64,000 nucleotides of DNA. It comes from Motilimonas sp. E26 (GTDB lineage: Bacteria > Pseudomonadota > Gammaproteobacteria > Enterobacterales > CBDFNC01). The position numbers and the translations under genes were made by a program. The stretch spans positions 268,790 through 332,789 of the forward strand of contig NZ_JAIBHJ010000001.1 of assembly GCF_021278025.1 (NCBI RefSeq), read 5' to 3'. Positions 52,594 through 63,400 of the stretch are shown piece by piece; within the stretch, counting starts at the first letter, position 1, and every line of letters begins with the position of its first letter. Under the pieces are notes generated by a model that had not been told where the DNA came from, searched no databases, and worked only from the letters and a program-made list of their open reading frames with translations.

Positions 52594-55500
52594 ATGAAAT
52601 TTAACGAAGACTCTCGAGTAAAAATCCCTGCAATTCTGCATCTGATGCGTTTAGGTTATCAGTATCTGTCACTCAAAGGACAAAGTTGGGATCTCAACAC
52701 CAATATCTTCCCTGACCTATTCAAAACGGCTATCGGCAAAGTTAACCCTGGTATTGAAGAAGCCGAAGTCGGTCGTTTACTAGAAGATGTAAAACTACTT
52801 CTCGATAACGAAGACTTAGGCAAAGCATTTTTTGAGCGCCTATCTGAACGTTCAAATACCAAGCTGATCGACTTTGAAAACTTCAATAACAATACCTTCC
52901 ATGTTGTTACCGAGCTAACGTGCCAGAATGGCGATGAAGAATTCCGTCCAGATATCACGCTACTAATCAATGGGATGCCATTGGTGTTTATTGAGGTGAA
53001 AAAGCCCAATAACCGCGAAGGTATTCTGGCCGAGCGTGACCGAATCAACAAACGCTTTCAAAACCCTAAGTTCAAGCGCTTTGCCAACATCACCCAGTTT
53101 ATGATTTTCTCCAATAACATGGAGTACGACGACGGCGACCCAGAACCCGTACAAGGGGCTTTCTATGCCAGTAGTTCTTACTATAAGCCGGTATTTAATT
53201 ATTTCCGCGAAGAAGAAATCTTAAACTTAACCGCTTTGTTGAAGCCGGTATCAGATGATGACGAGCTGAAAGTCCTAAAAGACAACAATCTGGAAGTGAT
53301 CCGCAGTAACCCAGAATTTCAAACCAACAAGCAGCCAGAGCGACCAACCAACCGCATTTGTACGTCTTTACTAAGCCGTGAACGCTTAGCCTTTATCTTG
53401 CGCTATGCACTGACCTATGTGTCTGAGTCAGATGTGCTACAAAAGCATATTATGCGTTATCCGCAGCTGTTTGCTACCAAAGCCATTGAACGCAAACTCA
53501 GCGAAGGCGTTAAAAAAGGCATTATCTGGCATACGCAAGGAAGTGGTAAAACCGCACTGACGTTTTACAACGTGCGCTTTTTAACCGACTACTTTCAAAA
53601 GCAACAAGTCATCCCAAAGTTTTACTTTATTGTCGACCGCCTAGACCTACTGCAACAAGCACAGCGTGAATTTACCGCTCGTGGTTTAACGGTGCATACA
53701 ATTAACTCCCGTGATGCTTTTAGCCGTGATATTAAAGCCACACAGGTGATCCATAACCATTCTGGCAAGCCTGAAATTACACTTGTTAATATTCAAAAGT
53801 TTAAAGACGACCCTGATGTTGTCAGTACCAAAGATTACAATATTGCAATTCAGCGCGTGTACTTTTTAGACGAAGTACACCGGAGCTATAACCCCAAAGG
53901 CAGTTTTTTAGCCAACTTAAGCCAATCAGACACCAACGCGATAAAAATCGGCTTAACCGGCACCCCGCTATTGGGGGATGACTACAACTCACGCGCCTTG
54001 TTTGGTGACTACATTCACAAGTACTACTACAACGCATCCATTGCCGACGGTTACACTTTGCGCTTAATTCGTGAGGCTATCAGTACCCAATACAAAATTG
54101 AACTGCAAAAAGCCCTTGAAGAAGCCGAAGTAAAAATGGGCGATGTTGATCGTAAGCTGATATACGCCCACCCAAGCTTTGTTGAACCCATGCTTAGCTA
54201 TATAGTAAACGACTTTGAAAAAAGCCGTGGCGCATTAAACGATGTCAGCATCGGCGGAATGGTGATCTGTGACAGTTCAGACCAAGCAAAACAGATGTTT
54301 GAAATTTTCAATAGCGTTTATGCCGATGCACCTATTCTGCCGCAAACTTCCAATTCAAATAGCCAGATACTCGAAGTCGCTGAGCCTGCGCCAACCAGTT
54401 ACGCAGAGTCTGCCAAACAAGCCCAAAAGGTAAAAAACGCTGCCCTGATCCTGCACGATATAGGCACTAAAGAAGAGCGTAAAGACTGGGTAGAAGATTT
54501 CAAAGCTGGCAAAATCGACTTTCTGTTTGTATACAACATGCTACTGACTGGCTTTGATGCCAAGCGCCTGAAAAAACTCTATCTTGGTCGGGTGATCCGC
54601 AAACATAACCTGCTACAAGCCCTCACCCGAGTGAATCGCACATACAAAGACTTCCGCTATGGTTATGTGGTCGATTTTGCCGATATTAGAAAAGAGTTTG
54701 ATGCCACCAACAAAGCCTATTTCGACGAATTACAGTCGGAACTGGGCGATGAGATGGAGCACTACTCACAGCTGTTTAAATCTCAGGAAGAGATCAAACA
54801 AGAAATCGAGCATATCAAAGACGTACTGTTCCGTTTTGATACCGACAACATGGAAGAGTTCTGCAACCAGATCAGCCAAATACAAGACCGCGATACCGTA
54901 CTGGCACTCAAAAAAGCCTTAGCCGATGCCCGCAGTTTGTATAACTTGATCCGCTTGCAAGGCGAGTATGACTTTCTCGATGAGTTGGATTTTGCCAAGC
55001 TCAATGTGCTGTATCGTGAAACCAGCAATCATCTGGATTTGCTCAACCTTAAAAACGATTTAGAAAATGGCCAAGACACCACAAACCTGCTCAACCGCGC
55101 TTTAGAAGAGGTGATCTTCAAGTTTGTAAAAATCGGCGAAGAAGAGCTGGTACTGGCCGACAAGCTTAAAAACACCCTGCGCCAAACCCGTGAAGCACTG
55201 GCCAGTAATTTTGACCAGCAAGACCCACAGTTTCTTAGCTTAAAAGAAGAGCTAGAGCGCCTGTTTAAGAAGAAAAACCTTAGTGAAGTCACTCAAGACG
55301 AAATGAATGCTAATATTGACGCGCTGAATAAAATTCACGACCGCGTCAAAGAGCTGAACCGCCAAAACAACCAACTGCGGCAAAAGTACCTAGGCGATGC
55401 CAAATACACCCGTATTCACAAACGCTTGCAAGAGCGCCAGCAAAGCCAAAGCGACATCAGCGAGTCAGAGCGTAAAATTTTTGCAGCCTTGGCAGGTGTG

Positions 55501-55707
55501 AAACAAGATGCCGACGAGCAAGTGCTCAATAACAGCCAAGTGCTCGATAACGAAAGCTACTTTGAACGGCAAATGATGCCGCTGGTGATTGGCCGCTTTA
55601 TGAAAGAGCAGCAAATTAAACTCAACGCCGACGCTTCGCGTTACATTAACCACCTCGTCGTCGCGGAGTATTTAAAAGAATTTAATACCGGCAGCCAAGC
55701 GTGGTAA
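52594..55707 (+). CDS. hsdR: Type I restriction endonuclease subunit R
   Basis: 1037 residues. The PD-(D/E)xK nuclease is visible as Asp120, Glu134 and Lys136 (RPDITLL...FIEVKK). The translocase has Walker A TQGSGKT (314-320), DEVH (426-429) and GLTGTPLL. A C-terminal helical region binds the M2S core. The start ATG 52594 follows AAGGA at about 8 nt; the frame upstream overlaps the HTH gene and is not used. ATP-driven translocation brings two complexes together before cleavage. It is 33 bp before hsdM. Confidence 0.96.
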   Translation: MKFNEDSRVKIPAILHLMRLGYQYLSLKGQSWDLNTNIFPDLFKTAIGKVNPGIEEAEVGRLLEDVKLLLDNEDLGKAFFERLSERSNTKLIDFENFNNNTFHVVTELTCQNGDEEFRPDITLLINGMPLVFIEVKKPNNREGILAERDRINKRFQNPKFKRFANITQFMIFSNNMEYDDGDPEPVQGAFYASSSYYKPVFNYFREEEILNLTALLKPVSDDDELKVLKDNNLEVIRSNPEFQTNKQPERPTNRICTSLLSRERLAFILRYALTYVSESDVLQKHIMRYPQLFATKAIERKLSEGVKKGIIWHTQGSGKTALTFYNVRFLTDYFQKQQVIPKFYFIVDRLDLLQQAQREFTARGLTVHTINSRDAFSRDIKATQVIHNHSGKPEITLVNIQKFKDDPDVVSTKDYNIAIQRVYFLDEVHRSYNPKGSFLANLSQSDTNAIKIGLTGTPLLGDDYNSRALFGDYIHKYYYNASIADGYTLRLIREAISTQYKIELQKALEEAEVKMGDVDRKLIYAHPSFVEPMLSYIVNDFEKSRGALNDVSIGGMVICDSSDQAKQMFEIFNSVYADAPILPQTSNSNSQILEVAEPAPTSYAESAKQAQKVKNAALILHDIGTKEERKDWVEDFKAGKIDFLFVYNMLLTGFDAKRLKKLYLGRVIRKHNLLQALTRVNRTYKDFRYGYVVDFADIRKEFDATNKAYFDELQSELGDEMEHYSQLFKSQEEIKQEIEHIKDVLFRFDTDNMEEFCNQISQIQDRDTVLALKKALADARSLYNLIRLQGEYDFLDELDFAKLNVLYRETSNHLDLLNLKNDLENGQDTTNLLNRALEEVIFKFVKIGEEELVLADKLKNTLRQTREALASNFDQQDPQFLSLKEELERLFKKKNLSEVTQDEMNANIDALNKIHDRVKELNRQNNQLRQKYLGDAKYTRIHKRLQERQQSQSDISESERKIFAALAGVKQDADEQVLNNSQVLDNESYFERQMMPLVIGRFMKEQQIKLNADASRYINHLVVAEYLKEFNTGSQAW

Positions 55708-55740
55708 TGCGGGTAAAACTGATTAGGAAGTAAATACCAA

Positions 55741-57378
55741 ATGGTTGAATTAGAATTTCAGCAAAAAACCAGAACCTTAATCGATAGTTTAAAAAGTATC
55801 TGTGCTACCTATGGTTTAGGTAACGACGGTAACGAATTTAAAATTATTACCCAAACCTTTTTGTACAAGTTCTTAAACGACAAATTCGCCTTTGAAGCAA
55901 AAAAAGTTGATGAAAGAATTGCTAAAGCCGACAAGTGGGACGATGCCCTCACAGCCATGAGCGAAGATGACCTCGTCATGTTGCAGTTGCAAATGAGCCC
56001 TGACACTGCGAGGCTTAAACCGCAGCACTTTATCAGCTATCTATTTAGCCAACAAAACGCGCCGGATTTTGCCAAGCTGTTTGACGACACCCTTATCGAC
56101 ATTGCCATTAGCAATAACGATGTGTTCGCGGTTAAAACCGACGGCGGCGCAAAAGTGGTTCTGTTCGACCGCATCAGCCAATACATTGCCGACGAGTCAA
56201 AACGCGATGCCTTCTGCCGCGCCATTATCAACAAACTGGTGGAGTTCAGCTTTGAGCGTATCTTTACGCAAAAATTCGACTTCTACGCCACCATCTTCGA
56301 ATACCTAATCAAAGACTACAACAGCAATTCAGGCGGCAAATACGCCGAGTACTTTACCCCTCATGCAGTAGCACGCATTATGGCCGAAATTTTAGTACCT
56401 AAAGAGCAACGTGGCACCGTCCGCAACGTCGCCTGTTACGACCCATCAGCAGGTTCGGGCACGTTATTAATGAACGTGGCTCACGCCATAGGTGAAAACC
56501 GCTGTAGTATTTACACCCAAGATATTTCGCAAAAATCCTCCAACCTGCTGCGTTTAAACTTGATCTTAAATAATCTGGTGCACTCAATTCCGAATGTGAT
56601 CCAAGGTAATACCGTGCTCCATCCCTACCATAAGGATGGCAAAGAGTTAAAACGCTTTGATTACATCGTCTCCAACCCGCCATTTAAGCTGGATTTTAGC
56701 GACTTCAGGGATGAGCTGGACAGCAAAGAAAACAAAGGTCGCTTTTTTGCCGGTATTCCAAAAGCACCCGCTAAAGCTAAAGACAAAATGGCCATTTACT
56801 CGCTGTTTTTACAACATATCATCGCTTCGCTAAAGCCTAATGGTAAAGCGGCTGTTGTGGTGCCCACTGGCTTTATTACCGCGCAATCAGGTATCGACAA
56901 AAAAATCCGTGAGCATTTGGTGAAAAATAAAATGCTGGCGGGCGTGGTTTCCATGCCATCCAATATCTTCGCCACCACAGGCACTAACGTCTCTATTTTG
57001 TTTATCGACGCCAGCAACGATGGCGATGTAGTACTGGTGGATGCCTCTAACCTGGGCGAAAAAGTCAAAGACGGTAAAAACCAAAAAACCGTATTAACCG
57101 CCGATGAAGAACAACAAATTATTGATGTGTTTAACGCTAAAGAAGGACTTGAAGATTTTTCTGTTGCGGTGAGTTATAGCGAAATCGAAGCCAAAAACTA
57201 CTCATTAAGTGCAGGCCAGTACTTTGATGTCAAAATCGAATATGTGGATATCACCCCAGAACAGTTCGCTGAAAAAATGCAGGGCTTTACTAGCAACCTA
57301 GATAGCTTGTTCTCTCAGTCTCGTGATTTGGAAACCGAGATTAAAAAGCAGTTGGCGGGGTTGAAGTATGAAGCCTAA
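55741..57378 (+). CDS. hsdM: Type I restriction-modification methyltransferase subunit M
   Basis: N6-adenine methyltransferase, 545 residues. The N-terminal helical HsdM_N domain is followed by AdoMet motif I DPSAGSGTLL (Asp234) and catalytic motif IV NPPF (Asn312). GRFFAGIPKAPAKAKDKMA and LFLQHIIASLKPNGKAAVVV follow. It methylates the host site for self-protection. The last 11 nt overlap hsdS, indicating coupled translation. Confidence 0.97.
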   Translation: MVELEFQQKTRTLIDSLKSICATYGLGNDGNEFKIITQTFLYKFLNDKFAFEAKKVDERIAKADKWDDALTAMSEDDLVMLQLQMSPDTARLKPQHFISYLFSQQNAPDFAKLFDDTLIDIAISNNDVFAVKTDGGAKVVLFDRISQYIADESKRDAFCRAIINKLVEFSFERIFTQKFDFYATIFEYLIKDYNSNSGGKYAEYFTPHAVARIMAEILVPKEQRGTVRNVACYDPSAGSGTLLMNVAHAIGENRCSIYTQDISQKSSNLLRLNLILNNLVHSIPNVIQGNTVLHPYHKDGKELKRFDYIVSNPPFKLDFSDFRDELDSKENKGRFFAGIPKAPAKAKDKMAIYSLFLQHIIASLKPNGKAAVVVPTGFITAQSGIDKKIREHLVKNKMLAGVVSMPSNIFATTGTNVSILFIDASNDGDVVLVDASNLGEKVKDGKNQKTVLTADEEQQIIDVFNAKEGLEDFSVAVSYSEIEAKNYSLSAGQYFDVKIEYVDITPEQFAEKMQGFTSNLDSLFSQSRDLETEIKKQLAGLKYEA

Positions 57379-58624
57379 CTATATTACAACGATTGGCGGT
57401 ATCGCCGATGTTTATGATGGACCGCATGCTACTCCAAAGAAGTTGGAAAAAGGACCATACTTTCTAAGCATATCGAGCTTAGAGAAAGGCCGGTTAGACT
57501 TAAACAAATCGGCGTTCTTAAGCGAAGCTGATTTTAAAAAGTGGACAAAAAGAGTCACTCCTAAAGAAGGTGATCTTCTTTTTTCTTATGAAACTCGTCT
57601 TGGTGAGGCAGCCCTTATGCCTTCTGGCATCAGAGCCTGTTTAGGAAGACGGATGGGCTTACTTCGGCTCAATAGAGAAAAAGTTACGCCGGAATACGTA
57701 CTTTACGCATATCTATCACCTGCTTTCCAACAAACGATCAAAGCAAATACTATAACTGGCGCCACTGTAGATCGTATCGCGTTGAACGAGCTTCCAAGCT
57801 TTCCAATACGCATACCTCCTATCGAGGAGCAGAAAAAAGTCGCGAAGCTATTAAGCGAGATTGACAAAAAAATCGAACTCAACAACCGCATCAACGCCGA
57901 GCTGGAAGCTATGGCCAAAACCCTGTACGACTATTGGTTTGTACAGTTCGACTTCCCCGACGACTCACCACAAGGCCAAGGCAAACCCTACAAAACCTCC
58001 GGCGGCAAAATGGTCTACAACCCAACCCTAAAGCGGGAAATACCTGAGGGGTGGGAAGCAGCCACAGTTGGCAAAATATCAAAAACTGAATTGGGTGGAA
58101 CCCCATCAACATCCGTGGATGAATATTGGCAAAATGCAGATATTCCGTGGCTGAGTTCAGCTGAAACAGCTTCATTTCCGATTATTACATCGGAGCAAAA
58201 GATTTCTCAAGCTGGCATTGAGAACTCAGCTGCCATGCTGTTGCCTAAAGGTACAGTCGTCATTTCGATTGTTCGTTATATTCGACCTTCGATACTGGGC
58301 ATTGATGCTGCAACAAACCAATCTGTGGTGGGAATTAGAGAATGCAAGAGGCTAAAAAGCTCTTTTATATACCCTTATTTTTGCAGTGAAGTTCCAAGAT
58401 TAATGGGGTTACGGACTGGGGCTCAGCAGCCCCATATTAACAAGGGCGTTATTAAAGACAGTCCAATTGTTATACCTTGCGATAAAGTTTTGACTGACTA
58501 CTACAAAGTCGCAGACCCCATATTTGAAAAGATCTTGAATCTTGCGCTTCAGAGCCACGAGCTTGTTCAACTCCGTGACTGGCTTCTCCCCATGTTAATG
58601 AACGGCCAAGTAACAGTAAAATAA
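57368..58624 (+). CDS. hsdS: Type I restriction-modification specificity subunit S
   Basis: 418 residues with two target recognition domains. The first covers about 1-150 (IGGIADVYDGPHATPKKLEK). A long conserved helix (IDKKIELNNRINAELEAMAK, about 168-187) separates it from the second (about 215-385, beginning WEAATVGKISKTELGGTPS). The two domains set the two halves of the bipartite DNA site. The AUG overlaps hsdM. It is followed 12 bp later by the ATPase gene. Confidence 0.95.
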   Translation: MKPNYITTIGGIADVYDGPHATPKKLEKGPYFLSISSLEKGRLDLNKSAFLSEADFKKWTKRVTPKEGDLLFSYETRLGEAALMPSGIRACLGRRMGLLRLNREKVTPEYVLYAYLSPAFQQTIKANTITGATVDRIALNELPSFPIRIPPIEEQKKVAKLLSEIDKKIELNNRINAELEAMAKTLYDYWFVQFDFPDDSPQGQGKPYKTSGGKMVYNPTLKREIPEGWEAATVGKISKTELGGTPSTSVDEYWQNADIPWLSSAETASFPIITSEQKISQAGIENSAAMLLPKGTVVISIVRYIRPSILGIDAATNQSVVGIRECKRLKSSFIYPYFCSEVPRLMGLRTGAQQPHINKGVIKDSPIVIPCDKVLTDYYKVADPIFEKILNLALQSHELVQLRDWLLPMLMNGQVTVK

Positions 58625-58636
58625 GGAAATTGGGCG

Positions 58637-60400
58637 ATGACTATAAGCCAAATCGAGATAAGGAACATCAAAGGCATTTCGCATGAATGCTTTAACGTGC
58701 AATTAAAAGCCTGCAAACCCAATCTTTTAGTTGCGCCCAATGGCTTTGGCAAGAGCTCGGTCGCCACAGCATTCTCGTCGATGAATACCAAGCGAATCGA
58801 TCTCGCGGAAAAGGATTATCATAAAGAGAACGATAAGCTGGCACCTGAGCTGAGCGTCACGGTTAACGGACAGAAGTTAACCGCAGACAAAACCAAAAAC
58901 GAGATTAGACAACAGTTTGATGTGCTAGTTGTCAATAGCGGCCTAACCCCAAAAGCGAAAAAGCATTTCAAAGGGGCAGTATCCTCCACTATTGAAATAA
59001 AGCCCATAACCATCTGCAAAATCCCAGCTAGATCTGACTTTTCATATAGACCTGCTGACGCTAAAGCCCAATTTGGTCAAAACGGAAAGATTCTGACCAA
59101 CATCTCTGATCTATTAAAAGACTCAAGACTTTTGGATGCGATTCAGGGCGTCGATTTATCAAAATTCACTCAGGTTCGCATTCAGACAGCAGTTCAAGCC
59201 ATAATCGACAAGGTGAACCATCAGAATGGAAGTGCAGCCTTCATATCCCAATGGGTATTGGATAACTGTATTCAAGAGCTTAGAGCAGTGACTATTTTAA
59301 ATAGCATCTCTGAACGATTAATCCAGTTTGGTACTGTTGATTCTGAGATTGAAGGATTTTTCACGGCTTACCAGATTGCCTGCTTACATGCAGCCGATCC
59401 TAAAACATTTTCCGCTGCAACAGACTGGCTATATTACGTTACGGTCAAAGCACATTATCAAGACTTGCTGGCCAATTTCAAAAGCTCGACCTGGCAATGG
59501 GCTAAAGTTGAAGAAACCAAAAAAAAGAAAGAGCTGGTTATCAACTACCCCAAAGCCCACCAATTATCGAACGGACAGCGAGACATCATCACGCTTGTGG
59601 TTCAGCTCCATAAAACCTTGTACGAGGGTAGCAAAAAACCACTAATTCTGATTATAGATGAGGTGTTCGACTATCTGGATGACGCAAACCTAGTAGCTTT
59701 CCAATACTATGTCACTTCAATTATTGAAGAATACAAAGCTCGTAACCAAGTAATTTATCCACTGATACTCACACACTTAGACCCTGGCGTATTCTTTGAT
59801 TTCTGCTTTAACAAACATAAGATACAGATTAATTACCTACTATCAAAACCTGTAGGCAAGTCTAAAGATATTTTGAGATTAGTAGAGTTCAGAGATTCTG
59901 ATCAGTATGAAGATATGGTGCGACCGATTAGAGATGTCCTCGATAAACACTGGTTTCATTTTCATCCAGATGTCCATGAAATAACAGATGAATGGCCCAA
60001 TTTTCTGCCCAATCAATGGAAAAGTTCTGTTTCATTCAAAGATTATGTCAATAAAGAGCTTAACAGGTATCTGACCAGCAAAAACTATGATGCTGTCGCA
60101 GTTTGCTTCGCCGTACGGATTATTATTGAGCACCAAATTTATTGCCTTTTAACAGACACTGATTGGCAAGAAAAGTTTATTTCGGAACACGGAACCTCCA
60201 AAAAACTAGACGTGGCCTCTGGCGCTGGAGTTGATATTCCTGAAAGCTATTTCTTACTTGGCATAATCTACAACACCAATTTACATTGGAACCAGGGGCG
60301 TGACTATGTATCCCCTCTAGTATCCAAACTGAGTCATCCTACAATTAGGCAGTTAATTGCACATGTAGCATCGGCAGTTGAAAATCAAAGGAACCCATGA
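58637..60400 (+). CDS. SMC/ABC-like AAA ATPase in the restriction operon
   Basis: 587 residues. Walker A is APNGFGKSS (about 33-41), the ABC-type signature is LSNGQRD (310-316), and Walker B is ILIIDEVFDYLDD (about 335-347, with Asp341 and Glu342). Sequence between about 90 and 305 is helical and probably an arm. The C-terminal 170 residues are a separate domain with VAVCFAVRIIIEHQIYCLL. It resembles ABC-type ATPases in defence systems but has no clear nuclease motif. It is 12 bp after hsdS and overlaps the reverse transcriptase start by 4 bp (ATGA), so it is part of the same transcript and probably acts with the RT. Confidence 0.85.
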   Translation: MTISQIEIRNIKGISHECFNVQLKACKPNLLVAPNGFGKSSVATAFSSMNTKRIDLAEKDYHKENDKLAPELSVTVNGQKLTADKTKNEIRQQFDVLVVNSGLTPKAKKHFKGAVSSTIEIKPITICKIPARSDFSYRPADAKAQFGQNGKILTNISDLLKDSRLLDAIQGVDLSKFTQVRIQTAVQAIIDKVNHQNGSAAFISQWVLDNCIQELRAVTILNSISERLIQFGTVDSEIEGFFTAYQIACLHAADPKTFSAATDWLYYVTVKAHYQDLLANFKSSTWQWAKVEETKKKKELVINYPKAHQLSNGQRDIITLVVQLHKTLYEGSKKPLILIIDEVFDYLDDANLVAFQYYVTSIIEEYKARNQVIYPLILTHLDPGVFFDFCFNKHKIQINYLLSKPVGKSKDILRLVEFRDSDQYEDMVRPIRDVLDKHWFHFHPDVHEITDEWPNFLPNQWKSSVSFKDYVNKELNRYLTSKNYDAVAVCFAVRIIIEHQIYCLLTDTDWQEKFISEHGTSKKLDVASGAGVDIPESYFLLGIIYNTNLHWNQGRDYVSPLVSKLSHPTIRQLIAHVASAVENQRNP

Positions 60401-63400
60401 TGAGTTATCAAGCAGAGTTTACAGGATGGGACTCTCTTACAATAGAAGATCTGCTCGTGGCATACCGGAAGGCTAAGGCTGACTGTTTCTTCGAAAATAC
60501 CTTCCCAACAGCCATTAAATTCGCAGAGTACGAGCAAGATTTACTTGCCAACCTAGATGCCCTGTTAAAACAATTACAAAATGATGCTGGCTTTGCTAGA
60601 AATGACGGTCTCATTGGGGATTTTCGTTTACTTCCTAAGAAGCTATCCTCTAAAAGAAAATCAGGAGCTAGTGATAATGGTCACGTTCATTTTTCTAAAC
60701 CTGATAGAGCGGTTGAGGGCCTTTTTAAATATTACAATGTAGTGCCCGAGTTCAGAATTGTTGGTGATTTTCCCATCAATACCCACATCATTTCTGCATT
60801 GTGGATCAATATGATTGGTCACAAATTCGACGCCAAACTCGACGATAGCTGCTATGGTGGCAGACTCAAACGAATTCGTAATGATGAGCTTTTCGCTGAT
60901 GATAATGAAAAGCCTTTCCATATCAGTTCTGTTGGCTCTTTTGTACCGTATTTTCAACCCTATCAAAAATGGCGTAACGATGGCTTAAAAACAATAAGGG
61001 ATGAGCTGGAAAAAGACCGTGATATTATTGCGGTCTCTCTTGATTTGAAAAGCTACTACCACTTTATTGATCCGCTAATAATCTCTTCTTCAGAACTAAT
61101 TGAAGCACTGGATTTAAAGTTTTCTGATGAAGAACAATTATTCACAGAACAACTATCACTATTTCTTAATGAGTGGGCTGACGGCGCCACCAAATTTGGT
61201 AAATCTGTAGGTGGTCAAGAAGCAAAAATAAGTGGCGGGTTGGTCATTGGTCTGACATGTAGCAGAGTAATTTCAAATGCTTTATTGCACAAGTGGGACC
61301 GACTTGTTATTGAAAAGCTCTCACCTATTCACTACGGTCGTTATGTAGATGATATGTTCCTCGTATTGCGTGATACGGGGCAAATATCAAATAGCCAAGA
61401 CTTTATGTTTTTCTTGCAAGGGAGAATGGGTAAAAAATGCATTACACATGGTAGTAAAAACAATAAGTTATGGAAGATTAACCAAGGCGATGACGTACAA
61501 GGTCGCTCCAAAATATCGCTTCAATCAGACAAGCAAAAGTTATTTATATTGCAAGGTCGTGCTGGCTTAGACCTGTTGGATAGCATCGAAAAGGATATAT
61601 ACGAATTATCTAGTGAGCATCGTCTCATGCCTTCGCCCGACCAATTAGAGCATTCAACTGCAGCTAAAGTGCTCTCAGCGGCTGGTAGCGTAGGTGAAAA
61701 TGCTGATACTCTGCGAAGAGCAGATGGGCTGACGATTCGACGCTTAGGTTGGTCACTGCAGCTTCGCCATGTAGAAACTCTCGCACGGGATTTACCGCCT
61801 AACCAATGGAAGGAACAACGCGAGGATTTCTACCAGTTCGCCCATAACCATATTTTACGGGCAGATAATCTGTTTGCTCATTTTAATTACTTACCTAGAT
61901 TGCTCGGGTTTGCGATCAGTATGAATGAGTGGGAGCAAGCTGAGAAAATTGCCGTGAAGTCCTATCAAGCAATAGATACACTCGCCAAAGAAGTCAACAG
62001 AGGACAAAGAGTTCTAATTAATGGGTCTAAGGCCGAGGTATCAAAAGATCTTTGGGGCTATATCAAGGGTACGTTAACCTGGTTATTTATTGACGCAGCC
62101 ACACGCTACCACGATCCGAGTACACTATCTCTCGGTGAACGTTCGAGTAGGAAAAAGCGCCTAGAGGGACTATTTTTAAAACAAATAGTCGCAACACTCA
62201 AGGATTTTGAGGCGCTTTTAAAGCTAAGATTTGATGTGGCAGAGTTTGAGAAAAAAGCGCCATTAGTCGCATCGGCAGATCTTGCAAAAGAAGCCTACAA
62301 ATACATAATTAAGAATAAACAAGCTATAGAATTGGTCAGAAAGCGAAACGTTAAAAAGGAAATGGCAATCCTGATGTTACTTGAGCAATCAGGACTTATT
62401 GATGAGCGCACATTCAAGCTTTTTATAAACTCTACTCGAGAGACCAGATTGGTTCATGTTACAAAAGACCAAAAGAAAAAAGAAAGTTTCCTTCCGTACC
62501 TTTTCCCAACCAGACCGTTGTCACCGCAAGAAATATCTGAACTGGCCCCTGAGTGTGTCGGTTTACCCTCTGCATCCGGAAAACCTCCAATTTATAGCCC
62601 CTCTGTTACATGGGCAAAATACACGCAAGCATTACGTGGTGTATGGATAAAGCCAACTTTACTTGCTGCTGGGCAAGATGCTGAAGAAAAGCCTTCAACA
62701 CGCAGAAGAAAATTTGTAAGAGTTGGTACAGACAACAAAGATAAGGTGATCGTGGCTCTGACTAATCTTCGCACTGAAGATAGTGACTGGGCAGCGACAG
62801 CTTGTAACAAACCCAATTTAAGTAGGAAACGTTATCAAAAGATATCGAAATTGGTTAACGATGTTCTGAAGTTAAAACCAAAACCTGATTATGTACTATT
62901 TCCTGAACTATCAATCCCACTAAGGTGGTTTAACAGTATTGCTGCTAGATTAAGTAACGCGGGAATAAGTTTAATAGCTGGAACAGAGTACCTACACACT
63001 GGGGCTAATAAGATCCACAGTGAAGCCTCAATGGTATTGGCAGATAACCGACTAGGTTACCCTACCTTTGTAAAAATTCGACAACCTAAACTAGTGCCTG
63101 CAGTTGGTGAGGACAAAGAGCTTACTAGTAAGTTTGGCAAGCAATGGGACTCATTAGGGGTGTCACCAAAACCCGTATATATTCATAACGGCTTTAACTT
63201 CGGTGTAATGGTTTGTTCAGAATTACAGAACAGCAAAGCCCGTGTTCGCTTCCAAGGAGCCGTTGATGCATTAATGGTTCTTAGTTGGAATAGAGATCTT
63301 GATACCTTCGCTTCACTCATCGAATCTGCAGCTCTAGATGTTCATGCTTATACTATTTTAGTTAATAATCGAAAATATGGTGACAGCCGAGTTCGCTCGC

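Noticed and set aside
59328..59645. 105-codon alternative frame within the ATPase gene
   Set aside because: Shadow of the ATPase reading frame; no ribosome site.
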